64,000 nucleotides of DNA, from positions 104,625 to 168,624 of the forward strand of contig NZ_JYMR01000028.1 in the NCBI RefSeq assembly GCF_000938255.1, written 5' to 3'. Below, piece by piece: positions 33,323 through 41,772 of this stretch. The stretch's first letter is position 1, and each line of letters begins with the position of its first letter. The notes under the pieces are model-generated. The model was not told where the DNA came from. It worked only from the letters and a program-made list of their open reading frames with translations, and made no database searches. This DNA comes from Bradyrhizobium sp. LTSP849. GTDB lineage: Bacteria; Pseudomonadota; Alphaproteobacteria; Rhizobiales; Xanthobacteraceae. The translations under genes and the position numbers were made by a program.

Positions 33323-33730
33323 CTATTGCGGCGCGTGCGCGGGCGGCTTGCGTACGGTGCTGTACCGGATTGCGCGCCCGCCAACCTCCTGCCGCACCAG
33401 CTCGAACTCGGCCTCTTGCGGCGGGCGATTCACCAGGAACGAGATCCGCACCGACTCCCAGCCATGGCTGGAATCGAAGCCACTGATGCGGATGTAACGG
33501 TCGCCGTACACCCGGCGGCATTCGGCGAGCTCCATCATCACGCCGGCGGCATCCTGGAGATCGAACATCGGCAGTCCCCACATCTCCCAATAGGTGTTGC
33601 GGGGATGCGGGTCGTCGGTGAACTCGATGTTCACCGCCCAGCCATTGGCGAGGCAATATTGCACCTGCTTGGTGATCTGATCATCGGTGAGATCGGGCAG
33701 GAATGAAAAACACCCTTGCGTCAGTTTCAT
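33323..33730 (-). CDS. cbbS: RuBisCO small subunit, form IC
   Basis: 135 residues: MKLTQGCFSFLPDLTDDQIT, NTYWEMWGLPMFDLQDAAGVMMEL, CRRVYGDRYIRISGFDSSHGWESVRISFLVNRP. The extended C-terminal strand region after RISGFD is typical of red-type small subunits. It packs as the S8 part of L8S8. Lies 11 bp after cbbL in the same operon. Confidence 0.97.
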   Translation of the reverse strand: MKLTQGCFSFLPDLTDDQITKQVQYCLANGWAVNIEFTDDPHPRNTYWEMWGLPMFDLQDAAGVMMELAECRRVYGDRYIRISGFDSSHGWESVRISFLVNRPPQEAEFELVRQEVGGRAIRYSTVRKPPAHAPQ

Positions 33731-33741
33731 CTTGTGACTCC

Positions 33742-35202
33742 CTAGACCGTTTCCAGCGCCGTCGGCACGAAGTCCGGCGTGTCGGTGGATTGATAGTTGA
33801 AGCTCACGTCCTTCCAGACCTCGAGCGCGGCCTTCAGCGGCGTGCAGGTCTCGGCCGCCCTGGCCAGGATCTCTGGACCCTCATGGACGTAGTCGCATCC
33901 CTCGTTGCGGGCGAGGATCATCGCCTCCAGCGCCACGCGGTTGGCGATCGCACCGGCCGCAATCCCCATGGGATGGCCGATGGTGCCGCCGCCGAATTGC
34001 AGCACGACGTCCTCGCCGAGCAGATCGAGCAACTGGTGCATCTGACCGGCGTGGATGCCGCCCGAGGCGACCGGCATCATCTTGTTCAGGCTCGCCCAGG
34101 ACTGGTCGAAGAACAGGCCATGCTCGAGCTTGGTCGGATTGAAATCTTCGCGGCAGACATCGTAATAGCCGCGCGTGGTGTTGGGATCACCCTCGAGCTT
34201 GCCGACCACGGTGCCGGCATGGATGTGGTCGACGCCGGCGAGCCGCATCCATTTAGCGATGACGCGGAACGACACGCCGTGGCTCTTCTGCCGCGTATAG
34301 GTCGAGTGGCCGGCACGATGCAGATGCAGGATCATATCATTGCGTCGCGCCCATTTCGCCATGGACTGGATCGCGGTGTAGCCGATCACGAGATCGATCA
34401 TGACGATGCACGATCCGAGCTCCTTGGCGAACTCCGCGCGCTCATACATGTCCTCCATCGTCCCGGCGGTGATGTTGAGGTAGGTGCCCTTCACCTCACC
34501 GGAGGCGGCTTGGGCGCGGTTGACGGCTTCCATGCAATAGAGGAAGCGGTCGCGCCAGTGCATGAAGGGCTGCGAGTTGATGTTCTCGTCGTCCTTGGTG
34601 AAGTCGAGCCCGCCCTTCAGCGCCTCATAGACCACGCGGCCGTAATTGCGACCGGAAAGCCCGAGCTTCGGCTTCACCGTCGCGCCCAGCAGCGGCCGGC
34701 CGAATTTGTCGAGCCGCTCGCGCTCGACCACGATGCCGGTCGCCGGGCCCTGGAACGTCTTCACATAAGCGACCGGGAAGCGCATGTCCTCCAGCCGCAG
34801 TGCCTTCAGCGGCTTGAATCCGAAGACGTTGCCGATGATCGAGGCCGAGAGGTTGGCGATCGAGCCCGGCTCGAACAGGTCGAGGTCATAGGCGATATAG
34901 GCGAAATAGGAGCCAGGCGTGCCCGGCACCGGATCAACGCGATAGCACTTTGCGCGATACTTCTCCGCCGCGGTCAGGCGATCGGTCCACACCACCGTCC
35001 AGGTTGCGGTCGAGGATTCACCGGCAACTGCCGCGGACGCTTCGATCGGATCGACGCCCTCTTGCGGCGTCACGCGGAACAGCGCGATGACGTCGGTGTC
35101 CTTCGGCACATAGTCGGGCTCCCAATAGCCCATGCGCGCATATTCCATCACACCCGAGCGATAGCGCTCTTTGCCGCGGACCGTTCCTGCGTGTGCGTTC
35201 AT
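33742..35202 (-). CDS. cbbL: RuBisCO large subunit, form IC (red type)
   Basis: 486 residues, full length. Active-site GGLDFTKDDENINSQPF: K203 is the carbamylated Lys, D205 and E206 the Mg ligands; GATVKPKLGLSGRNYG and HLHRAGHSTYT also present. The long N-terminus (KERYRSGVMEYARMGYWEPDY) and the C-terminal tail (YQSTDTPDFVPTALETV) are of the red type that CbbX acts on. It fixes CO2 onto ribulose-1,5-bisphosphate. Start MNAHAGTVRG at 35202 with AGGAGAG upstream; the frame open to 35259 overlaps the cbbA end and is not coding. Confidence 0.98.
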   Translation of the reverse strand: MNAHAGTVRGKERYRSGVMEYARMGYWEPDYVPKDTDVIALFRVTPQEGVDPIEASAAVAGESSTATWTVVWTDRLTAAEKYRAKCYRVDPVPGTPGSYFAYIAYDLDLFEPGSIANLSASIIGNVFGFKPLKALRLEDMRFPVAYVKTFQGPATGIVVERERLDKFGRPLLGATVKPKLGLSGRNYGRVVYEALKGGLDFTKDDENINSQPFMHWRDRFLYCMEAVNRAQAASGEVKGTYLNITAGTMEDMYERAEFAKELGSCIVMIDLVIGYTAIQSMAKWARRNDMILHLHRAGHSTYTRQKSHGVSFRVIAKWMRLAGVDHIHAGTVVGKLEGDPNTTRGYYDVCREDFNPTKLEHGLFFDQSWASLNKMMPVASGGIHAGQMHQLLDLLGEDVVLQFGGGTIGHPMGIAAGAIANRVALEAMILARNEGCDYVHEGPEILARAAETCTPLKAALEVWKDVSFNYQSTDTPDFVPTALETV

Positions 35203-35233
35203 GGCTCTCTCCTGCTCTTCTCTCTCTGAATGA

Positions 35234-36319
35234 TTAGGCGGCGACCGGCTCGCGGGCATCTATCTGCGGGTCGAGTTCGCCGGCGCGGTACCGCCGGGCC
35301 ATCTCGCTCAAGGGAATGACTTTGATCTTGCTGGCGTGGCCTGCGGTGCCGAACTGCTCGAAACGGTCGCGGCACAGCTCGCGCATCGCATCCATCGCCG
35401 GCTTGAGGAACTTGCGCGGATCGAACTCGGAGCGGGTTTGCGCGGCGACCTTGCGGAACACCGCGGTCATCGCGAGGCGACAATCCGTGTCAATGTTGAC
35501 CTTCCGCACGCCGCTCTTGATGCCGCGGACGATCTCCTCGACCGGCACACCCCAGGTCTGCGGCATCTCACCGCCGAACGCATTGAACATGTCCTGAAGC
35601 GGCTGCGGCACCGAAGACGACCCGTGCATTACAAGGTGCGTGTTCGGCAACCGCCGATGGATCTCCTCGACCACCCGCATCGCCAAAATGTCGCCGTCCG
35701 GCTTGCGGCTGAACTTGTAGGCGCCGTGCGAGGTGCCCATCGCGATGGCAAGTGCATCAACCTTGGTGGCACGAACGAAATCGACGGCCTGGTCGGGATC
35801 GGTCAGCAATTGATCGTGGCTCACTTTGCCTTCGACGCCATGGCCATCCTCCTGCTCGCCGCCGCCGTGTTCGAGCGAGCCGAGAACACCAAGCTCGCCT
35901 TCGACGGAGGCACCGACCCAATGCGCGAGATCGACGACGCGGCGGGTGATCGCGACGTTGTAGTCGTAATCGGCTGCGGTCTTGGCATCGGCCTTGAGCG
36001 AGCCGTCCATCATCACCGAGGTGAAGCCGTGGGCGATGGCGGACGCGCATGTCGCCTCGTCATTGCCGTGGTCCTGATGCATGCACAGCGGAATATCGGG
36101 ATAGGTCCGCTCCAGCGCATCGACCATGTGCGACAACATGAGATCGCCGGCATAGCTGCGCGCGCCGCGCGAGGCCTGGATGATCACGGGCGCATCAACC
36201 TCGGCCGCCGCCTGCATGATCGCAATCCCCTGCTCCATGTTGTTGATGTTGAACGCCGGCACGGCATAGCCGTGGGTCGCGGCGTGATCGAGCAATTGGC
36301 GAAGGGTGATACGAGCCAT
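35234..36319 (-). CDS. cbbA: Class II fructose-bisphosphate aldolase
   Basis: 361 residues. Class II (metal-dependent) aldolase: NINNMEQGIAIMQAA, CMHQDHGNDEATCASAIAHGFTSVMMDGS with the zinc-ligand His, GELGVLGSLEHGGGEQEDGHG, AIAMGTSHGAYKF and LVMHGSSSVPQ. It makes fructose-1,6- and sedoheptulose-1,7-bisphosphate in the Calvin cycle. 14 bp downstream of cbbT and 31 bp upstream of cbbL in the operon. Confidence 0.96.
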   Translation of the reverse strand: MARITLRQLLDHAATHGYAVPAFNINNMEQGIAIMQAAAEVDAPVIIQASRGARSYAGDLMLSHMVDALERTYPDIPLCMHQDHGNDEATCASAIAHGFTSVMMDGSLKADAKTAADYDYNVAITRRVVDLAHWVGASVEGELGVLGSLEHGGGEQEDGHGVEGKVSHDQLLTDPDQAVDFVRATKVDALAIAMGTSHGAYKFSRKPDGDILAMRVVEEIHRRLPNTHLVMHGSSSVPQPLQDMFNAFGGEMPQTWGVPVEEIVRGIKSGVRKVNIDTDCRLAMTAVFRKVAAQTRSEFDPRKFLKPAMDAMRELCRDRFEQFGTAGHASKIKVIPLSEMARRYRAGELDPQIDAREPVAA

Positions 36320-36333
36320 GAAAGATCCTCCTG

Positions 36334-38355
36334 TTATCGCTTGCCTGCGCGGGCGATCGCCCGCCGGGCCGCTTCAGCAATACTCGGCGGCGTGATGCCG
36401 AATTCGCGGTAGAGCACGGGTGCCGGCGCCGAGGCGCCGAAGCCGCGCATGCCGACGAATTCCCCGTCGGTGCCGATCCAGCGCGGCCAGTCGCCAAGCA
36501 CCGCCGCCTCGATGCCGACGCGCGGCGCGTTGCCCAGCACAGTGGCGCGGTAATCCTCGGACTGCTCCTCGAACAGCGCAAAGCACGGAGCGGAGACGAC
36601 GGCCGCACGGATGTGCTCGGTCGCGAGCAAGCGGGCTGCTTCCAGTGCGATCGAGACTTCCGAGCCGGTCGCCACCAGCGTCACGTCGCGGCTGCCATCC
36701 GGCGAGACGACGAGATAGGCACCCCGCGCGACGCGGTTCCTGCCGCGGGCATCGCTGCGGAAGGTCGGCAGCGCCTGGCGCGACAGGCACAGGACCGACG
36801 GACGATGCTCGGACTCGAGCGCACAGTCCCAGGCTTCCAGCGTTTCCACGGCGTCTGCAGGACGAAACACCAGGAGGTTCGGAATGACGCGCAGCGCGGC
36901 GAGATGCTCGACCGGCTGATGCGTCGGACCATCCTCGCCGAGCCCGATGGAGTCGTGGGTCATGACGTGGATGACGCGCAGCCGCATCAAGGCCGCAAGA
37001 CGGATCGCCGGCCGGCTGTAGTCGGAGAAGGCGAGGAAGGTGCCGCCATAGGGAATGAAGTCGCCGTGCAGCGCGAGACCGTTCATCGCAGCAGCCATGC
37101 CGTGCTCGCGGATGCCGTAATGGATGTAATCGCCGGCGAATCCGTCACGCGTGACGGCGGTCTGGGCTTTGGCGTGTGTGAGATTCGAATGCGTCAGGTC
37201 CGCGGAGCCGCCGACCAAGCCGGGAATTGACCCGGCGATACCATCGAGCACCTGTTGCGAGGCTTGCCGCGTCGCGAGCTTCGGACGCTCGGTGGCAAAA
37301 CGCTCGCGCAGTTTCGCCGCGGCCAGCGCATAGGCGGCCGGCAAGGCAACGGCCTTGCCCTCGACGAAGAGGTCGCGCTGCTCGGGCGTCGCGCATTCGT
37401 AGCGATCGAGCCAGGCGAGACGCTCCACCTGCCCACGCTGTCCGATCATCCGCCACGATTTCAGGATCGGGATCGGCACGACGAACGGCTGATAGTCCCA
37501 GCCGAGCGTTCGGCGCGCTGCGGCCGTCTGCTCGGCGCCGAGCGGAGCACCATGCGCCTGCTCGGTGCCCTGACGGTCCGGTGCGCCGTAGCCGATGATG
37601 GTGCGGCAGGCGATCAGCGACGGCTTTGTCGTCTCGCGTTCTTCCGCAATCGCCTGCGCGATCGCCTCGGGATCATGTCCGTCGACACGGCGCACCGACC
37701 AGCCGGAGGCGGCGAAACGTGCGAGCTGGTCATCCGATGTCGCAAGCGACGTCGGCCCATCGATGGAGATGCCGTTGTCGTCGAATAGTACGATCAGGCG
37801 ACCGAGCTGGAGATGACCGGCGAGCGAAATCGCCTCCTGGCTGATGCCTTCCATCAGGCAACCATCGCCGGCGATCACATAGGTGAAGTGATCGACCAGA
37901 CCGTCGCCGTGCCGCGCATTGGCCATACGCTCGGCGAGCGCCATGCCGACGGCAGTCGCGATCCCCTGCCCCAGCGGCCCCGTCGTGGTCTCTACGCCCG
38001 GCGTGTGGCCATATTCGGGATGTCCCGGCGTCTTCGAGCCCCACTGCCGGAACGCCTTGATATCGTCAAGGCTGACATCGCCGCCGGTGAGATGGAGCAG
38101 CGCATAGAGCAGCATCGAGCCGTGACCGGCCGACAGCACAAAGCGGTCGCGGTCCGGCCAATTGGGATGAGCCGAGTCGAACTTCAGGAAGCGCGAGAAC
38201 AGCACGGTCGCGACATCGGCCATGCCCATGGGGAGGCCGGGATGGCCGGACTGTGAGGTCTCGATAGCGTCGACCGCGAGGAAGCGGGCGGCATTGGCGA
38301 GGTCGTAGTGCGAGACCGCCGTGAGGTCGGCGTCGGCGTGGACGGAGATGTTCAT
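36334..38355 (-). CDS. cbbT: Transketolase
   Basis: 673 residues, full length. Thiamine-diphosphate site GDGCLMEGISQEAISLAGHLQLGRLIVLFDDN, substrate His motifs SGHPGLPMG and GPLGQG, the pyrimidine-domain DSIGLGEDGPTHQPVEHLA, and a C-terminal domain. It transfers C2 units in the sugar-regeneration phase of the Calvin cycle. It sits between cbbP and cbbA, with 16 and 14 bp gaps, in the cbb operon. Confidence 0.97.
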   Translation of the reverse strand: MNISVHADADLTAVSHYDLANAARFLAVDAIETSQSGHPGLPMGMADVATVLFSRFLKFDSAHPNWPDRDRFVLSAGHGSMLLYALLHLTGGDVSLDDIKAFRQWGSKTPGHPEYGHTPGVETTTGPLGQGIATAVGMALAERMANARHGDGLVDHFTYVIAGDGCLMEGISQEAISLAGHLQLGRLIVLFDDNGISIDGPTSLATSDDQLARFAASGWSVRRVDGHDPEAIAQAIAEERETTKPSLIACRTIIGYGAPDRQGTEQAHGAPLGAEQTAAARRTLGWDYQPFVVPIPILKSWRMIGQRGQVERLAWLDRYECATPEQRDLFVEGKAVALPAAYALAAAKLRERFATERPKLATRQASQQVLDGIAGSIPGLVGGSADLTHSNLTHAKAQTAVTRDGFAGDYIHYGIREHGMAAAMNGLALHGDFIPYGGTFLAFSDYSRPAIRLAALMRLRVIHVMTHDSIGLGEDGPTHQPVEHLAALRVIPNLLVFRPADAVETLEAWDCALESEHRPSVLCLSRQALPTFRSDARGRNRVARGAYLVVSPDGSRDVTLVATGSEVSIALEAARLLATEHIRAAVVSAPCFALFEEQSEDYRATVLGNAPRVGIEAAVLGDWPRWIGTDGEFVGMRGFGASAPAPVLYREFGITPPSIAEAARRAIARAGKR

Positions 38356-38371
38356 CGGATCCTCCCCTTGT

Positions 38372-39247
38372 TCACTTCAGGTTTCGCTTGCGCTCGATGA
38401 GCTGCATGATCAGCGGCGTCAGGATCAGCTGCATCGCCAAGTCCAGCTTCGCGCCGGGACACACGATCGAATTGGCGCGCGACATGAAGCTGTGCGGCAG
38501 CATTGACAGCAGATACGGAAAGTCGATGCCGCGCGGATTCTTGAAGCGGATCACCACCATTGATTCATCCGGCGTCGGGATCCATCGCGCGATGAACGGA
38601 TTGGACGTGTCCACCGTCGGCACGCGCTGGAAGTTGATGTCGGTGTCTGTGAATTGCGGGCAGATGTAGTGGATGTAGTCGGGCATCCGCCGCAAAATAG
38701 TGTCGGTGACGGCCTCGGTCGAATAACCACGTGCACTGCGGTCGCGGTGCAGCTTTTGGATCCATTCGAGATTAATGACGGGCACGACGCCGATCTTGAG
38801 GTCGGCATAACGCGCGACGTTGACCTTGTCGGTGACGACGGCGCCGTGCAGGCCCTCGTAGAACAGCAGATCCGAATTCTCCGGCAGCCGCTCCCATTCG
38901 GTGAAGGTGCCGGGGGCCGCGCCGTGCAGCGCGGACTCTTCTGCATCGTGCACGTAGTGCCGCGTCGTCGCCGTGCCGGTCTCGCCATAGTCGCGGAAGG
39001 CGCGCTCCAGCTCCTCGAACAGATTGGTCTCCGGGCTGAAATGGCTGAAATGCTTGTTGCCGCGCTCGGCCTCCTTGGCCATCTGCGCGCGCATCTCGGC
39101 ACGGTCGTAGCGATGGAAGGCGTCGCCCTCGATGTAGACGGCGTTGACCTTCTCGCGGAAGAAAATCTGCTCGAAGGTTTTCTTGACCGAAGTGGTGCCG
39201 GCGCCGGAGGAGCCGGTGATCGAGATGATCGGATGCTTCCTGGACAT
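38372..39247 (-). CDS. cbbP: Phosphoribulokinase
   Basis: 291 residues. Walker A ITGSSGAGTTSVKKTFE, then EGDAFHRYDRAEM, HFSHFSPETNLFEELER and FYEGLHGAVV. This is the short proteobacterial class I enzyme, normally allosterically activated by NADH and inhibited by AMP. It makes ribulose-1,5-bisphosphate from ribulose-5-phosphate and ATP. Start MSRKHPIISITG at 39247 with GGGAGG upstream; the frame open to 39385 is inside cbbF. 13 bp downstream of cbbF. Confidence 0.97.
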   Translation of the reverse strand: MSRKHPIISITGSSGAGTTSVKKTFEQIFFREKVNAVYIEGDAFHRYDRAEMRAQMAKEAERGNKHFSHFSPETNLFEELERAFRDYGETGTATTRHYVHDAEESALHGAAPGTFTEWERLPENSDLLFYEGLHGAVVTDKVNVARYADLKIGVVPVINLEWIQKLHRDRSARGYSTEAVTDTILRRMPDYIHYICPQFTDTDINFQRVPTVDTSNPFIARWIPTPDESMVVIRFKNPRGIDFPYLLSMLPHSFMSRANSIVCPGAKLDLAMQLILTPLIMQLIERKRNLK

Positions 39248-39260
39248 GCGTCGCCTCCCA

Positions 39261-40298
39261 TCACAACCGGAAGAAGCCGCGCCGCGCGAACAGCGGCGCA
39301 GAGACACTGGCAACGAGCAGTGGATCGCAGTGCAGTTCCGCGAGGCGCCGCACCTCGTTGCTCGATCCCATGACCAGCGGCACACGCTGATGCAGGCTTT
39401 CCGCCGAGAGGTCGAGGATGCGCTCGCGCCCGGTCGAGGCGGAGCCGCCGGCCTGCTCGACGATCATCGCCATCGGGTGCGCTTCGTAAGTGAGGCGCAG
39501 GCGGCCATCGCCATAGCCGGGCCGCGCGTCTGAGGGATAGAGGAACACGCCGCCACGGGTGAGGATGCGATAGGCCTCCGCGACCAGCGAACCGATCCAG
39601 CGCATGTTGAAATTATGATTGGCGGGCCCATCGACGCCGGCGAGGCACTCGTCGACGAAGGCGCGCACCGGTGGATCCCAATGCCGGCGGTTCGACGCAT
39701 TGATCGCGAACTCGTCGCAGGCCTCGGAGATCTGCACGCCGCTGCGCGCGAGACGGAAGCAGCCTGCCTTACGATCAAGCGTGAAGATGTCGACGCCGTC
39801 GCCGAGCGTCAGCGCCAACGAGGTCTGCGGACCGTAGGTGACGAAGCCCGCGGCAAGCTGCGCGGAGCCGCGCTGGTGGAAGGCGAGCGTGAGATCATCC
39901 GGCGCCGGCAGGATCGAGAAGATCGTGCCGACAGTCATGTTGATGTCGATATTCGAGGAGCCGTCGAGCGGATCGATCGCGACGCAGATCTTGGCCGTGC
40001 GGTCGCCGATCTGCGGCTCGCGCATCTCTTCGGACGCCAGCGCCGCGATCGGCAGCTTGCTGAGGCAGCGGCGGAGAATCGCATCCGCCCGGACATCGAG
40101 ATCGCGCTGGAGATCGCCGTCGCTGTTGCGGCCCGTGGTCAGGCCCGAAGCGTCCGCGAGGTCCCCGGTGCCGATGAGGTCGGCGATCTCGATCGCGGCT
40201 GCGGCGATGGCATCGACTGCGGCCGCCACAGCCAGCGCGTGCGGCGCCGTCTCGGAATACCGTTGAAGGTGGTCGTCCAGCCTGAGTTGCCCGGTCAT
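39261..40298 (-). CDS. cbbF: Class 1 fructose-1,6-bisphosphatase
   Basis: 345 residues. Metal and substrate site AIDPLDGSSNIDINMTVGTIFSIL, and downstream RYxGS-like region replaced by MRWIGSLVAEAYRIL with GVFLYPSDARPGYG. It hydrolyses fructose-1,6-bisphosphate and, in autotrophs, often sedoheptulose-1,7-bisphosphate. First gene of the cbb operon, divergent from cbbR with 120 bp between them. Confidence 0.96.
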   Translation of the reverse strand: MTGQLRLDDHLQRYSETAPHALAVAAAVDAIAAAAIEIADLIGTGDLADASGLTTGRNSDGDLQRDLDVRADAILRRCLSKLPIAALASEEMREPQIGDRTAKICVAIDPLDGSSNIDINMTVGTIFSILPAPDDLTLAFHQRGSAQLAAGFVTYGPQTSLALTLGDGVDIFTLDRKAGCFRLARSGVQISEACDEFAINASNRRHWDPPVRAFVDECLAGVDGPANHNFNMRWIGSLVAEAYRILTRGGVFLYPSDARPGYGDGRLRLTYEAHPMAMIVEQAGGSASTGRERILDLSAESLHQRVPLVMGSSNEVRRLAELHCDPLLVASVSAPLFARRGFFRL

Positions 40299-40418
40299 CT
40301 GCGTCCATCCCCTTGCGGGCGCCGCATCCAGTTCCCTCCCCGGCGGAGGCAGGTCGCGGTCGGTCCCAGCACGATGAGATTGACAGGGCCGGCTTAATAA
40401 GGAAAATTTCTATTCATA
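40299..40418. promoter_or_regulatory. cbbR-cbbF divergent promoter with candidate CbbR sites
   Basis: The AT-rich part includes ATAAGGAAAATTTCTAT (40397-40413), an imperfect dyad of the LysR T-N11-A type. The arm ATAAGGAAAAT (40397-40407) is repeated in inverted form as ATTTTTCTTAT at 40432-40442, inside the cbbR 5' end. CbbR regulators bind such intergenic sites in known autotrophs. Confidence 0.5.
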
Positions 40419-41396
40419 ATGGCTATCAAAGATTTTTCTTATAATGGCCCCGGCCATGCGGCGACCCAGCTCCGGCATCTGACGATCCGGCAGTTGCGCT
40501 CGCTTGCGGCGCTCTCGGCCAAGGGCAGTGTCACGGCGGCCTCGACCCAGCTTGGGCTGACGCAACCGGCCGTAACGCAGCAGCTCCGGCAGCTTCAGGA
40601 TCTCGCCGGCCTGCCACTGGTACAGCGGACCGGTGACGGCATGCTGCTGACGGAGGCGGGACAGAAGGTGCTGGCGCTCGCCGAGCGCGTCGAGGCTGCG
40701 ATCGCCGACTGCCAGGGCGCGCTTGATCTGCTCGCAGGGAAGACCGCCGGCACCGTGCATCTCGGCGCGGTCTCGACTGCAAAATATTTCGTGCCGCATG
40801 CGATCGCGGCGTTCTCCAAGCACTTTCCGAAGATCGAGATCAGGCTGACCGTCGGCAACCGCGAGGAGATCCGCGAGGCCATGCACGGCTACGATCTCGA
40901 TTTTGCGGTGATGGGTCGGCCACCGGCCGACGTCAGCGTCGATGTCCGTCAGCTCGGACGCAATCCGCACATCATCATCGCGCGCAAGGGACACTGGCTG
41001 GAGAAGGATTCCGGCCTCAGCCTGACCGATCTCGTGCACGAGACCTTTCTCACCCGCGAGCCCGGATCAGGCACGCGCACGCTGATGGAAGGCATGTTCC
41101 AGAAGTCGGATCTCGAGCCGATCATCGGCATGGAAATGAGCAGCAACGAGACCATCAAGCAGGCTGTGATCGCCGGGCTCGGCATCGCCTTCATCTCGGC
41201 GCACACGGTGGCGCATGAGCTTGCCGAGGGCCGGCTCATCGTGCTCGACGTCGCCGGCCTGCCGATCGTCCGGCAATGGTACGTGATCCGCCGCAGCGAC
41301 AAGGTGCTGCTGCCGCCGGCGCAGGCGATGTTCGATTTCCTGGGCTCCGAGGGGTCGAATTATCTGCCCGAATTGCCCGAACTCGTCGGCCAGTAG
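40419..41396 (+). CDS. cbbR: LysR-type regulator CbbR
   Basis: 325 residues. N-terminal winged helix (TIRQLRSLAALSAKGSVTAASTQLGLTQPAVTQQLRQLQDLAGL), then a two-lobed effector domain (GTVHLGAVSTAKYFVPHAIAAFSKHFPKIEIRLTVGN and ETIKQAVIAGLGIAFISAHTVA), typical of CbbR, which responds to Calvin-cycle metabolites and redox state. It is divergent from cbbF. The ATG at 40419 is used because it is the first in frame; the ribosome site (AAGGA, 14 bp upstream) is distant, so expression may be weak or the start imprecise. Confidence 0.93.
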   Translation: MAIKDFSYNGPGHAATQLRHLTIRQLRSLAALSAKGSVTAASTQLGLTQPAVTQQLRQLQDLAGLPLVQRTGDGMLLTEAGQKVLALAERVEAAIADCQGALDLLAGKTAGTVHLGAVSTAKYFVPHAIAAFSKHFPKIEIRLTVGNREEIREAMHGYDLDFAVMGRPPADVSVDVRQLGRNPHIIIARKGHWLEKDSGLSLTDLVHETFLTREPGSGTRTLMEGMFQKSDLEPIIGMEMSSNETIKQAVIAGLGIAFISAHTVAHELAEGRLIVLDVAGLPIVRQWYVIRRSDKVLLPPAQAMFDFLGSEGSNYLPELPELVGQ

Positions 41397-41407
41397 GCCG
41401 CCGAAGT

Positions 41408-41500
41408 TCACCCCATCAGCTTCATCGCGACCGTCGCCGCCAGAATGACGATGATCTGAAGCAGGCGCCCCGTCGTGAAGACGCGGTTGAAAATGGTCAT
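41408..41500 (-). CDS. 30-residue membrane microprotein
   Basis: Frame ATG at 41500 to TGA at 41408: MTIFNRVFTTGRLLQIIVIL, then AATVAMKLMG. One hydrophobic helix after a basic N-terminus, like known small bitopic membrane proteins. GGGGG lies 8 bp upstream. It is convergent with cbbR, ending 11 bp after the cbbR stop. Short length keeps confidence modest. Confidence 0.42.
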   Translation of the reverse strand: MTIFNRVFTTGRLLQIIVILAATVAMKLMG

Positions 41501-41772
41501 CGGTCGCCCCCGGTCGTCATGGAGATCTGCACGGGAGAGTTGCTAGCACACGCGGGCACCGGGGTAACTCCGTAGTCGTCCCAGGTCGTGCCTCCGACCC
41601 GTGATCACCGAACCTCGAAATGTTTCGAACGATTCAAATCTGATTTCCCGGAATTGCCAGGCGTCCTCCGTGTTCATGCACGCAGTGACTTCGCGTGCAC
41701 GGATGCGCCTTGCCCCGCATCCGGCCGCTCATTGGGGAATTCGGGCGAGTTTGAAGAGTAAGGGAGGGCGCG

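Noticed and set aside
41530..41772. A Fur/Irr iron box upstream of the siderophore receptor
   Set aside because: Short palindromic words such as CGAAATGTTTCG occur, but none matches a recognised Fur or Irr consensus well enough to claim.
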